Assembly (NCBI GenBank): GCA_029817715.1
Contig: JARUPY010000473.1
Span: forward strand, 4,960,001-5,024,000
Direction of reading: 5' to 3'
Source: Melastoma dodecandrum
Lineage: Eukaryota > Streptophyta > Magnoliopsida > Myrtales > Melastomataceae
Length of the DNA: 64,000 nucleotides
Both the position numbers and the translations under genes were made by a program. Shown piece after piece: positions 10,019 through 21,489 of the stretch. The notes under the pieces are model-generated. The model did no database searches. It was not told the DNA's origin and was given only the letters and a program-made list of their open reading frames with translations. Within the stretch, counting starts at the first letter, position 1. Each line of letters opens with the position of its first letter.

Positions 10019-13000
10019 AGAGGGAACAATCCCAATTGATCTCGATGTGCTTTGTGGCCAAAGTTATGCTCAGTCGACTGAAACGACGTTCCAGCTCGAG
10101 TACATAAGCGTGGTGTTTCGAATTTTAACTATATCTCGGGCTACACACGCTCGATTTAAACGCACAACCTATCCACACGACCGGAAGAGAATAAAGAAGA
10201 TGATGAATTTAACGTCGCTTGAGTCTGTCCAGGGAGGCAAGAGTAATGCCCCCGGGAGTGGACTGCCGACACCTTGCTTCATCCTCCCGACCTTCGGTCA
10301 TCCCGAGCTCGTAGGTATGCGTATATTCATGCATATTAACACCCAAGAAAATAGGGCAATCTTGAGGCACCCACGATCTATGGCAGTTAACATCCTTTGC
10401 CCACATCTTTTAATAGTTTCCTTGCGTTCCCTACTATCCTGGGTGGTTACCCACTATGTCTTAATAAATTTATTATGAATAGGTATTGTTCCCTTCGTTG
10501 AAACACACGATCAATTACTAAGTCCAAACCGACATATTGATCTTCAACCTTTGCTATCTTCCCCGGCGTCCTGAAGGTGTCTAGAAAAGCATCCTGAACC
10601 ATGTCCTGAAATCACCCTTCACCGTCTTGCACACTTCACCGTCCACCGATCCACAAACCACCCCCAAGGTAGTCTCCATTAAAGAAGGCTATCGTAGTTG
10701 CCGCGAAGTTCCATTGATCACCATCCCCATTTCATCCCAGGCTACCTCCATTAAAGGGGGCTGCATGATGAACCACACAAACCCAGAATTTGTCTAAGTT
10801 GGTCAACAGCTTTTGCTCTCCCCATTTTGGCCTGAAAGCGTCCTGAAACAACGTTCTAAAACCACCATCACTTCACTATATTCGACCAACGATCCACAAA
10901 GGTAGATTCCACTAAAGGGATCTGCCGTAGCCGCTGTTCGTCCGCCGTCGTTCGTTTGGAGCACCCCGTCGTCGTTTTCAAGTCCCTTTTGTTGTTTTTT
11001 TTTGTTTATGACATGTTGTAAGTGTGTAGAATCTTGAACTTTATAATTCAGCCTTGTTTTATCAATTCAAGTATTCGCTTTCCTTTTCCATCTTTGTTCA
11101 CTTACTTTACGGCGACCACAAATCACTGTAAAATTTGATACATGTTGCGGGGAACGCAATTCCGCGCCAATAGTTGCTCATCGGCTTCTTGGGATCTTCA
11201 TGCTCGTCCGGCCCGAGCTTGTCTATACTAGTGTGGGTGCGGGTGTGTGGGAATATTTACATAAGATATTTTTCGCCGATTGTGATGTTATTTCGAATAA
11301 AACACAATCAACGAAATAAAAGTAACTATATCAACAAATTAATAGAATTCAGTCAAATGAAACTCAAAGAAGTTCAAATTTAGTTGATAAAGAAATCAAT
11401 TGATTGAATATAAGATTTAGCAGTTGAGGATCTACGACGTGTTGAAGATTCAAAAAATTACCGCCCATCAAAATTCTTATTGTTCTGCACTAAATGAATT
11501 CGTCATTTTAGGATCACGATATGTTACTATTTTCATCGTCGACAGGGTATTGGCTACCGGTGTAACTGTTCTCCTGGGTGAGGTTGGCCAGGGAGGTACT
11601 CTCCAGGGACGACAAGGTGTTGTCATGAGGTACTTACGGGAGGAATGCGTGGAAGGGTCCCGTCACATTGAGGAGGTCAGTGATGTTGACTAATGCTGGG
11701 GACAGAGTGGGAACAGGCTCGGGCACAAAGGTCAGGAGGCATGGCTGTCTGGGCTTGTGCCTAGCAGGAAGGATGTTTACGGCGGACTGGAATGGAGGAG
11801 GGCGAGACCAGATTTTAGGAGCAGAACGCTATTGATGCAGATAAATCTGTGTATTTAAAGCACGGCGAATTTAACAAGAACTAAGAATCTTCTTGTGCAT
11901 TCAAAGCAGATGGAGCAGACACAATGGGCCGACAAACTCGAAGAATTAGTTGAAGTTAGAACCAAAGAACACACGGGGGACTTGTGGAGGATCATCAGCT
12001 TGATTAAGGGATGGGACGTGAGGCGGGGGAGACATGACCATACACAGCTTCACGTTTGGGCCTTCTTGGGCCGGGCTATGCTGTGAGACTGGGCTTCAAT
12101 ACGTTCAACGGGCCGATCCTTTATTAATTGGGCCCACTTGACTTCGGATTTCCTGCTACCTGGGATAAGCTAACAGTTTGGTCCTTTTTCTTTTCTTATT
12201 AAATTTTTATTTAATCTCAAAAGCTTTTAAAACGATTTTTTAAATTTTTTTTTAATAGTGATTCAGAAAGTTTTAAACTTTGAAGTCTTAAAACTTCAAA
12301 AGTCTCGTAAATGTTAAGTCATAAATACTAAATTTTAGATTTTTTTTACTCTTTATTGTTAAATTTAGAATCTTCAGCCAAAATGCTAAATTAAAAAAAA
12401 AATCTTAGAAGGTTGAAAATTAACATCATTTGTGAATTTATAGATATTGAAATCAAACATTGTAACTCCTGTGTATGTACTTCTAAAACTGAAATATATA
12501 TAAAAAAGTGATGACTGGAAATATGGACGTAACGGTTGAAACATTTCTTGATAGTCATAACTATTTCATTTAATATTTCATTACTTTAGTTTTACTGAAT
12601 TTCAAATCTGGATAACTTTTATTGTATGCATTTCAAGTTTTTAATAACTATTTAATTCATTTTAAAAAGGATCAAACTTTAGTTTGAAGGCCCATCCCTC
12701 GTAAGAGAGTGAAAGAAAAAGTTACTGATGAACGCGAGAATATCTAGAGGGATTAAGTGGAGTCATCATTGGAACCTCTTTCAACGTCCGTAATGCAATG
12801 ATGCCTGTCCCATAATGCAACGAAATAATCATGTGAGGCGTGGAAATAAACGAGGAGGGCAAAAATAATTAAAAAATATATTTTATTTTGTTACCGGTAA
12901 TAATTAAAAGTATTGCTTAGAAAAAAAAATAAGTGAGTAGAATTAGTACAAGTAGGATTAGAGATTGGAGGGGACGAATGGGAATCAGAATGCGTCGTCT

Positions 13001-13700
13001 ATGACGTGGCTTCCATCCCTTGTCAGTAGCCAAGGCCTTTCCACGTGGCGAGATGACATTTGATTCAAAAGTGGGTCCCGCCATCCACCGCCCATCTGCA
13101 GAAGCGACACGACAGGATTTGTCGTAGCCTCACCAACTCCTGCTATTTGTGTCCCAATCACGGGTCTTAAGGTACCTGTCCACACGATCCATCCCCTATT
13201 TGATAAAACCCCAGATAACTTTCATCAACCACCCAATTATCATTCACTTAAAGAGAAAAAGCAAATTTTTTGGCTTAAACACAGTCATAAGCTTGTACTT
13301 AGGTATAAGAACAGAGTTATTGTTCGAGGTTCAGAACCAGGGCATGTGAGAGGGGGGTTGATCTCGCGAATGCAAGATTCTAAATCTCGGAGTCATCGTT
13401 CGCCGAATTAGACTAATAATTTTCAACGTCCCGCCTGCTGCGGACGTTTTCCGGAGTTTTCAATGAACCCCAGGTGCTGAAAAAGGGATACGGGGGATAA
13501 AATACAAACTTGTTTGAAAAGGTTTCTTGATGATAAAAAGTTAATCATGTCTTAAAAGGCGCCGTATATTTACAAGCCGCTTAACATGAAAATAAATGAA
13601 TTTGCCTTAAAATAAAAAAGAATTGACTTACGAAATCCTAAATTGTTGCATTCGTAACCATATTCTTGTACTCTTCATAAATGGGGGGAAAATGAATATA
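10019..13700. other. Intergenic region, no gene supported
   Basis: 10030-10450 may be retroelement leader or LTR (see the subrepeat shared with 5855-5900). Around 10570-10935 a block with GATCCACAAA, GGTAG and CCATTAAAGG/CCACTAAAGG recurs imperfectly with a period near 240 bp. 11880-12140 contains several TGGGCC/GGCCCA boxes, which are common in plant promoters. 12160-12960 is AT-rich. 12970-13200 has CCACGTGGCG (G-box-like) and GTGGGTCCC, which looks promoter-derived. The open frames (10047-10478, 11424-11693, 11895-12086) show no recognisable domain. Confidence 0.4.
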
Positions 13701-13787
13701 TGAGATCACCCACCCTGGGAAGAACCAAGTCCATGTAGCTTCCTTGATCAAGTTGACTCCTCAGTGGTCTCGCTTGGGTCGATTATG

Positions 13788-13899
13788 GATTTCATCTCGA
13801 TCAATCAACTGGTTTGTTCGATCACTTGACTATGAACATGGTTAAACCCCCTCGATTGAGTTTGGGCTGATCCTGCTTGATTAGATCCTTACTCGCATC
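13788..13899. repeat. Imperfect direct repeat, left copy
   Basis: It begins GGATTTCATCTCGATCAATC, passes GAACATGGTTAAACC.CCTCGATTGAGTTTGGGC and ends AGATCCTTACTCGCATC. It recurs at 15594-15718 on the far side of the decayed Ty3 relic. Confidence 0.75.
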
Positions 13900-15593
13900 A
13901 TTCTTCACTTGTCTAGAAAGATTTGGCCTCAAATATGCATAATCTTCATCCTTACTAAATGGAGCGAGTTGGATGTTAAAGGAGGTAAAGTCTCTGTATT
14001 CTTCCGTCATATTGACTTTATAGGCATTGTTATTGATGTGCTCGATGATCTTAAAAGATCATTCCGTTCGAGGTATCAGCTTATTCTTTTTCTTGTCTAA
14101 AATTTTTTTGTTTCTAAGATTATCCACACCAAGTCTCAAGCTAGAAAGGCCTTATCTTGATGTCCTCACTTGTTCATCTCCTTTTTACTTGTATTAGCCC
14201 TTTTGATATGGGCGCCAAGTTTTATTTCCTTAGAGCCCTCCTCAGCATCTCAATTGATTTCTCTGTGGTCTGGAAGCGATATTAGCTGGACAGGAATCAA
14301 AGGATTCTACTCATACAGGCGATAAACTTGGTCACAGAACTAGATTCTTGATTGTAGGTGGACTTGGCATGGGCGAGCTTTGCATCCAATCTTTTTGTTC
14401 ATTGAGATCAATGTTCAAAGGATGGCCATATAGTGAGATTGACCATCTCAATCTGAGCATTAGTCTCAAAATGATAGGCAATGCTGAAGACGAGTTTGGT
14501 TATCAGATTAGGTCATAGCGTCTTTTAGTAATATCAGCACTTTTTTAAAAGACATGTCCGTAATGTTAGTAGCATCGTCTGTCTTATGACAGAGTATGAA
14601 ATGTGGCATCTTTAAGAATTAATCAACCACAATTATGATCGCATCCTTCTTCCTCTGCGTCCTAGGCAAGCCCAGCACAAAGTTCATACTCACATGTTCT
14701 CATTTTATATAGGCCTTGGAGCTGAAATTGAATCTTTGTTTGTTGACATATAACACATCTTGCTAGGAGCGCTTGAACCTGTCTTTCCATTCGAGGCTAG
14801 ACAAAATTTTCCTGAAGCATCGAGATGCTCTTCTTGACTCCAAAGTGTCCTGTTATTCATCCTCCATGAACTTCTCGAATGAGCAGTTCTTGAGTTGAAC
14901 TTCTTAGGAGTGCAAAGCTTGGAGGTTTGAAAGAGGAATCCACTCACTTGATAAAATCGCTCGAACGCCAGTATGGTGCTTTAAGCAAAGGCCTCTGGAA
15001 AGTCCTCATCTTCCTTATAGAGATCTTTCAAGTACTCGAACTCAAAGCATTTGGTTTCACCATAAGATAAGGGCTACCTTCTTTGATAGAGCATTAGTCA
15101 TATCGTTCTTCTCATCGTGCTTGTGCTTGAGAACAAAAGTGAAGGCTTGTAAGAACTCAACCCACTTATACGTCGCTGCTTAAGCTAGTGCTGACCATTA
15201 ATGTGTTTGAGGGCTTCATGATCAATGTGCATCATGAAGTCTCGTGACAGTCGATAGTGACTCCAAGTCTTGAGTACTCAAATAATAGCTAAGAATTTTT
15301 TGTCATGCATTGAGTAGTTGAGTCTAGTGCTACTAAGCTTTTTAAGTAAAGTAAGTGATTGACCTTCTTTCCAGTAATAGGACTCCTCTGATTCCAACTA
15401 CCGAATCATCATCGCTCTCTTCTCCAAACATCTTCTGGAATTCCGGTAGTGCAAGAACAGGGGCCTTGCCTATCCTCTGCTTCAGCTACTCAAAACTGAC
15501 ATGCGTCGCTACAGTCCAAAAGGCTACTCGACAAGTGCCTTAGTTGCTTTATCAGAATCCGGATCGATCAATGGTCACGCTTTAGCTGACTCC

Positions 15594-15718
15594 GGATTTC
15601 ATCTCGATCAATCAACTTCTCGGTCTAACTGATTTGATCAATCAATTGACCGTGAGCATGGTTTAACCTCCTCGGTTGAGTTTGGGCCGATGCTGCTCCG
15701 TCAGATCCTTGCTCGCAT
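15594..15718. repeat. Imperfect direct repeat, right copy
   Basis: It shares GGATTTCATCTCGATCAATC, GAGCATGGTTTAACCTCCTC, GTTGAGTTTGGGCCGAT and AGATCCTTGCTCGCATC with 13788-13899, with a short extra segment inside. It may mark a duplicated piece of the Ty3 internal region. Confidence 0.75.
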
Positions 15719-15954
15719 CCGATTGAGACTGACTAGCTATTTGACGTGACGAGTCGTTGAAAGGTCGGTTGATTAGCTTTATTTCACCACTTTGAGGTCG
15801 AAATTAAATTCCGGAGGAGTGACGGGATAGCAACAACTACGAGGGGCGGTGTCGCAACTGTGTATGTGATGATTGTTGGTTTTTCGTGACCTTTGAGTCT
15901 GAAGGAGAAGGGGGCGGGAGAGCAGAGCGTGTTGGATTTCTCCGAGACGTCCCC

Positions 15955-15955
<1 letters not shown>

Positions 15956-15984
<29 letters not shown>
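15956..15984 (+). repeat. Uninterrupted run of 29 C
   Basis: A homopolymer of 29 cytosines, preceded by CCCCG, lies about 570 bp upstream of the Hev b 5-like gene start. Runs like this form G-quadruplex/i-motif structures in vitro and are error-prone in sequencing, so the exact length is uncertain. Confidence 0.9.
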
Positions 15985-15986
<2 letters not shown>

Positions 15987-16387
15987 ATTTTCTCTGTACT
16001 AAAACTATTTCCAATTCGTTTGTCACGTCATCTTCACGTGTACTTCAGATTCATATCATGTTTTTTGCCGCTATTAGTCAGTTGGCACCCTCCGTTGCCG
16101 ACCGCACAGAGCACAACCAGCACACCCAGATCTCTAAAAAGCATCATGAGATCAAGCGATGTGATCCCATCATGAACAAGCAATATGGCATAAAAAACTT
16201 CAGCCATACATTACATTTGCCTAGGAATCATTACACCCACCACCATGATCCAATTTACTTTAAAGAAAGAATAGATTTCTTCGGGAACCAACAAAAAATG
16301 GTGTCAAACCCCTTCATTCTTCAAATTTGTGGGCCCCACTATAGTTAATTTCTTAGCCGATTTTTGTATTGAGCCTCGGCTTCCCAC

Positions 16388-16395
16388 TATAAATA
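16388..16395 (+). promoter_or_regulatory. TATA box of the Hev b 5-like gene
   Basis: TATAAATA lies 136 bp upstream of the start codon, in a CACTATAAATACCACAC context followed by a C/T- and A-rich leader without upstream ATG close to the start. Transcription would begin near 16420, giving a leader of about 110 nt. Confidence 0.65.
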
Positions 16396-16530
16396 CCACA
16401 CTCTATATGCCCAACTCTCTTCATCATCGCAATCTCACCATAGTCACACAAATTCCTCCACTAGTTCTTAGTATTTTATCATCATTAGCCCTTAATCTCC
16501 TTTTTTGCTTCACATCCCTCTTGTGATCCG

Positions 16531-17108
16531 ATGGCCACTGCTGAGGTATCTTGATTATATCAACTTCTTCATGAGTTTGGTGTTAGCTAGGTTTCACTAT
16601 GTTGCTTGGAGTTCGGAGTTACACGTGACATTTTACTGATGAAACGATTGGACAGGTTGTGTCTGCCATGCCCGCGTTGGCGGAAGAGAAGCCCCAGGAA
16701 CCTATCGAGGCCGTGAAGGCTGAGGTGGTCGTGCCGGAACCCGAACCCGAAGCCGAGGCCGTTGCCGAGGAAACAAAGGAAGCTGAATCTGATGAAGTCG
16801 GCGTTGAAGCTCCAGCTGCCAAGCCAGACACCAAGGCAGAGGAAGTCAGAGAAGAGGAGGAAGCTGTTGTGGAGAAGGAAGTCGCGGTGGAGGAAGTAAA
16901 GGAAGAAGCGCCAGAGGTGGAGGAGCCCAAGGAGGACGCTTCCGAGGCTGTGCCCGAGCCGGCAGTTGTTGCTGAGGAGAAGGAAACCGTGGCCGAGGAG
17001 GTCGTGGAGAACACGGGCATGGCCGAAGCTGAAGTCACGGCGGGGGCCGAGCCCGAGGAGATCAGAGAGGGCAGCGTTCAGGAAGTGCCAGTGGAAAAGG
17101 AGGAGTGA
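16531..17108 (+). CDS. Hev b 5/pKIWI501-like acidic protein
   Basis: Two exons, 16531-16545 (five codons, MATAE) and 16656-17108, are joined across a 110 bp GT-AG intron (16546-16655) in phase 0 and give 155 residues. The protein starts MATAEVVSAMPALAEE and ends EVPVEKEE, closely matching the ends of the rubber-latex acidic protein Hev b 5 and kiwifruit pKIWI501, which are of similar length. The body is low complexity: Glu, Ala, Val, Pro and Lys in AEE/EVKEE/PEPE patterns, no Cys, no signal peptide, no membrane segment; it should be disordered and strongly acidic. The biochemical role of this family is not established; the latex member is known as an allergen. A TATA box and leader are present and the frame is intact, so this is probably a working gene. 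The start was chosen because the tiny first exon restores the family N-terminus. Confidence 0.85.
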
Positions 17109-18470
17109 GCCTCATGAGACATCGTCCATTTGAAGCATCGGGTTTGTCGTTACCGTGTGTGGTTGTGGTAAAACTTCAGCTTTGTTGAGCATAATAAGGT
17201 GGTTAGAGCTAGATTACTTGGCATCAAGTGACGTTATGATTTTGTGTTATGTTAGATTATTCCAGCTTGGTCTTGAGCTTGCCGAATCAAATAAGAACAG
17301 CATCCTTTCCTGGGATCATATCGCCCTTTGCTGCCGTTAGTCGATTATTACACAGCTCAATCCGATCCGACGACGTTGTTTGTCGTACGATACCTCTTTC
17401 AACTTCCGAACAAATATGGGCCGTGTTAGGAAATCCCCGGAATCAGCACACATGGGCCTATTTGGGCTTTACTCGGATTTGGGACAAGCCCAATGTAGGC
17501 CCAACATTAATTAAAACCTGACATAGATAGAAGCAGCCTTTTCTAGTATATTCACCTCGTGTAAAACCGCCCACAAATGAAAACAACATCTAACAACGAG
17601 ACACCAACCACCTTGATGGATTAGTGGTCCGGTCATGGTGCCCAGACAGGACAAGACAAGGCGCTCTCCGAGCCGCCTTCTTCCGGCGCCCTGTCGAACC
17701 CGACGTCTTGTTCCTTAGACCGTTAAAGTTCACGCGTGGACGTATCCCGTTGTTACCATCTCTGGGGACGAGGCTAACAGGTGCCGTAACATAGGACGAG
17801 GCATCTGGACAGGAACCGCATCTGCTCGGGGAGAGATTAATACGTGCTTGTCAACTCTCGAGAAGTGATAGATTAGTCATCGCCGGTCTCCAATAGAGGA
17901 AAATGATTAAGATGTTAACCCTTTTCATAAACCAATCGTTATCCGACGTTGAAACATTCAAACCCTAAAAATAGCTGTCTTAGCTTTCTTTAGTAACCAT
18001 GAATACCCTCCTCTAATGGGACAAACATTGGATTAAAAAGCCTAATAAAATCTTTGAAAGGACTTATCGATCTCGTAATATGTATAGGGTTCGTTTACTT
18101 GGGTTGGGATTTGTCAAACATTGTTTTTTTAATAGGGTGTTTGAATATCTTTGGTTTCCCTTTGAGGGTTGTTGAAAATATTGATCCAACTATCTTTCTT
18201 CTCTTTTCTTTTTTGCATCGAACAGCTTCATTGGATGGTGGGGGAGTTTGATAAGTTTGAATACTTTTGTTTTTTTTTTTTAAATTTTCCCACTTCCCAA
18301 AAGAATTCCTCTATTGGTACGTGGTAAGAAACTCGCATTTGCTTAAGGAGATTTCAGACCGTGTGCACCCAACCAGGGGCAATAAAAAAAATCGACTTAA
18401 TGCGGAAATTTCTTTACTATTAATAATCCCTTTACAAAATTTTTTCATATTAGGATGAAAGTTTTCTTAA
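17109..18470. other. 3' flank of the acidic-protein gene and AT-rich intergenic DNA
   Basis: 17109-17350 is probably 3' UTR (AATAAG/AATAAGAAC near 17187 and 17291). 17400-17500 has several GGGCC/TGGGCT boxes like those of plant promoters, but no gene follows. Frames at 18054-18251 and 18267-18458 are Phe/Leu-rich, with no similarity I recognise. Confidence 0.4.
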
Positions 18471-18479
18471 TGTAAAACT

Positions 18480-19135
18480 GTACAAATTGTAATAATAATT
18501 TTTTCGTAAATTATGAAATGAAAAATAGTGCTCCATAACTACATGCGTCTTTTTTACGAAAACATCAGTGGGCTTCGTATAGTATGTGCTTTTACGAATC
18601 CTTTTGGTCCTTTACGAAAATTTCTGGTAATAATGTGTGAAAAATTTCCGTACACTACGTAATGAACAATAGACCTCTGTTTTTCGAAAAATCTTCGTAA
18701 AGGGCCGAAAGGCTTCGTTGAAGCCCGTATACTTTTTTACGAAACTCATTGATGTTTTCGTAGGAAACCTGTCATTACAAATTAATATTATCCATTTCAT
18801 AATTTATGATAAAATTACCGTTACGATTCGTTCATTTTTATAAAGCTCATTTCGTAAAATCTCGTATATTTTAACGAAACGATTATGAAGTCTTTCGGCC
18901 CATTAAAAAATGTTTAGTATATTTTTACTATTTCGACTTTACGAAATATTTACTGTTTCAATTTGTACATTTTTACTAAGTCCGATTAGAAAATTTTGTA
19001 AAACCCTGTACATTTTTATACGAAGCAATTACGAAATCCTTCTTCCCAATACGAAACAATTTATAAAAAATTACCGTTTAATTACTGTTTCGTAAAAATT
19101 GTACGACACAATAACGAATTTTACGAAGGGGCTGC
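18480..19135. repeat. Cluster of TTACGAA/TTCGTAA motifs
   Basis: More than twenty short motifs of the type TTACGAAA, TTCGTAAA or ACGAAAC occur on both strands in about 650 bp (for example near 18555, 18614, 18694, 18736, 18850, 18937, 19030, 19090 and 19120). No coding potential is seen. Dense subterminal repeats of this kind occur at the ends of CACTA and other DNA transposons, but I found no matching terminal inverted repeats, so the element class is undecided. Confidence 0.55.
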
Positions 19136-19333
19136 TGAATCATCCGCAAACGGAAGTTTATCCGTTCCTAAATGGAATGAATTCAATTGACATAACATTG
19201 GGAACATTAACTTCTAAATGTTAGCCGTGCCATGTGGGTTTTGGGTTACAATTATTATTACAACCTTACGGTTGGTTTCTCTAACAGGGGTTGTAATCTA
19301 TGTTTATGCAATTCTAATTATAACGTTTGTGGG

Positions 19334-20087
19334 TGTTCGCTCCGGAAGTGACCGAGGACAAGCCGGATCCAAACACATCGGAAATTTCTGGCACTACGGG
19401 TCAAGTGGTGCCCGGAGGATTCGTGAATGTGTGGTCGCCATATGAAATAAAAGTAAGGAAAAGGAGAAGACAACGGATGGGTAGCCTTAAGCGGAAGCAC
19501 TTACAGATGCCATCGACGATGCCTTCAAAAGTGAGCAGGAACGCAAGAGCACAAAGAGAGCTTGAACGCTCGAATGTTTGAAAAGATAAAATATGACAAT
19601 ATATGTCCGGCTGTAGAGAGGTGTTGATGTGTGTGTGTACAATGCATAAGAACAACTATTTATACTAAGCTAGACCTACGAATATACGGTAATGTAATAT
19701 TGCACATATATTACGCTTCCTTTGCTGTCAGTCTCCATGGAATATCTCCATTCCATATGAGTAAACTTGGCAACAATCTCCATCCGGATCCTGAGATCTT
19801 CCAGAGCCTTCCTTAACAGCTGACTGATCGACCGTGTCGCCCATTGGCCTTCGCCGTAGAGTTTCCTCGGTCGCCTAGTCTGGCTATCGCTTGTCGCTTC
19901 GCCGACCTGTTGTCGCCCGTCACCTGGTAATCTCGTCGCTTGGTGATCCCTTCACCCAGCAAGCCTTCGCCTGGTGTGTATCCGTGGTCAGCTCCTTCTT
20001 GAATTGTCCTTCCTTGGGCCTGTGTTCTGGACTGTCGATCCACAGATTAGGCTAATATTTGTGGCCCAGAATTTCTATTGCTAGACA
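19334..20087 (-). repeat. 3' LTR of the non-autonomous element
   Basis: In plus-strand orientation it runs from TGTTCGCTCCGGAAG to ATTGCTAGACA. The minus strand carries a TATAAATAGTTGTTC promoter element (complement near 19656-19672). It is about 95% similar by eye to the right copy, apart from several small indels. Confidence 0.85.
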
Positions 20088-21191
20088 TATAAGCCCCCCT
20101 CAAGGCAGACTGAGTAATCTATCTCGCCTTGAAAAAAGACCAATTAATCATTCCCTGCAGCCTCGGTAACGTGTGTAGGCGAGTAATGACCCTTGACCGT
20201 CGATATTTCCGAATCGTATTGGTTGAGATCTCTAGGACAACTGTTGCGGTCCCCGAAATCTCTGTCATAGTATCTCCCGTCAAAGTCCCTTTTCCCCTCA
20301 TGACTTCGCTATAAATTGAAACGCTCAGATCGTCTTCCGTCTCACAAGCCACCGTTTCTTGAAAATAGCCAAGCCATGAAGTTCTTGTCTTTCCTTTGGT
20401 ATTCCATCCGGAGCCTATGCCCATCACCTTAGCTTGTTTGGGAGCCTATATCCATCACCTTATGAGGGTGGTCTCCAACTCCTCGACTTTCCCCCTTCTG
20501 GAAGGGAAGAGAGCTTGCACAAACCCTCGGCGCTAGGTCATGGATATTGTCTGGTTGGTACCTCACTAAACTGACCCTCCCTGGCTAACCAACAGGCTGG
20601 TTCGCTGGGGGCTGTTGAGGTAGAAGTCATTGTTTTATCCCCCAATTTTCCTACCTCACGATCTCTGGGAGATCCGACCAGGCATCAAGCCTTCAACTCC
20701 ATGGCATCGCGTGTGGTCTCGTCTGGCATCCTCAAAGTTAGGGTTTCCAGATGCTTCTACCGTTGGGAGGGGATTTCTCTTTGCTATTACGGATCTCCTT
20801 TGGCTGAGGGAAGAACCGGGTGTGCTGGTTTCTGTGGATAAACCCTTATAGAACGCTTGTAATCCCTTTAATAGAGCATTTCCTGACGAGCGAAAACGTC
20901 GTCTACTGGATTATTATTTTTTGTTTCGTGTACACTTACTATCAAACAAACCCATGTAACGTTTGGATTTGAATGAGAATAAATGTTTATTTATCTTTTT
21001 GACATTTTTCACTTGCCAACTTATGACAATTGAATCATCATCAGTTTCCAAGCAACGCTTTGGATATCGCCCGCCCCATAATCGAGGTGATGTGTATGTT
21101 GGGCCTTAGTCGCGAAGCGACGCTCCTTTTGGCTCTTATCCTTTGTCGGTTCCTAGGGTTATAAAGTCCTTAAGGGTTTGTGGTTTCTTGC

Positions 21192-21449
21192 TCACGCACT
21201 CAGAAACTCTTCTCTTTTTTGTCTTTTCGGATTTTCAGAAACCCTCGTTCTTGCAATCGTCTCCTTGAAGGCATCATGTTTCTGGTCGATAGCGCCGACC
21301 TTCTCCATTAAGAGTTGGAGAGTACTCATGATGGCCGATAACTCTTCAGCCAAGGCGGGGTTTGAGCTACGTCCATCGCTGCTCTTTTCTCCATCGGAGT
21401 TGTTGCCTCTGGGATTGTTTGAGATAAGACCAGATCGAGTCGTTGGCAT
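21192..21449 (-). pseudogene. Gag N-terminus remnant in the LTR element
   Basis: An 85-residue frame starts MPTTRSGLISNN just downstream of the 5' LTR and includes SAIMSTLQLLMEKVGAIDQKHDAF, a coiled-coil-like stretch. The MP.TRSG start and position are typical of gag polyproteins of plant LTR elements. It stops after EEFLSA with no capsid or zinc-knuckle sequence following. Confidence 0.55.
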
Positions 21450-21489
21450 CGTGTTAACCTAGTTGCTTCCACTGTGGTCGCCAAAGGCG

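Larger units (their letters stand above)
13784..15720 (-). mobile_element. Highly decayed second Ty3/gypsy pol relic
   Basis: The nucleotide sequence tracks the better-preserved element at 6.7-8.6 kb, in the same order and strand, but is full of indels. 13822-14100 matches the integrase tail, 14705-14947 matches the integrase N-terminal region in a shadow frame (SNGKTG, KMCYMST), 15110-15330 matches RNase H (complement of GTGCTTGAGAACAAAAGTGA), and 15355-15540 matches the RNase H/RT junction. No functional frame remains. It is much older than the first element, or from a different subfamily. Confidence 0.75.

Noticed and set aside
10047..10478. 143-codon open frame
   Set aside because: No recognisable domain; it overlaps LTR-like subrepeat sequence.
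16619..17038. Ser/Ala/Thr-rich frame antisense to the acidic-protein gene
   Set aside because: It is the complement of a Glu/Ala-rich coding sequence; the plus strand matches the family, has a TATA box and a spliced start.
19813..20043. Open frame in the LTR at 19.8-20.0 kb, and its relative at 21.8-22.2 kb
   Set aside because: Both lie within LTR sequence, differ by frameshift between the copies and resemble no protein.
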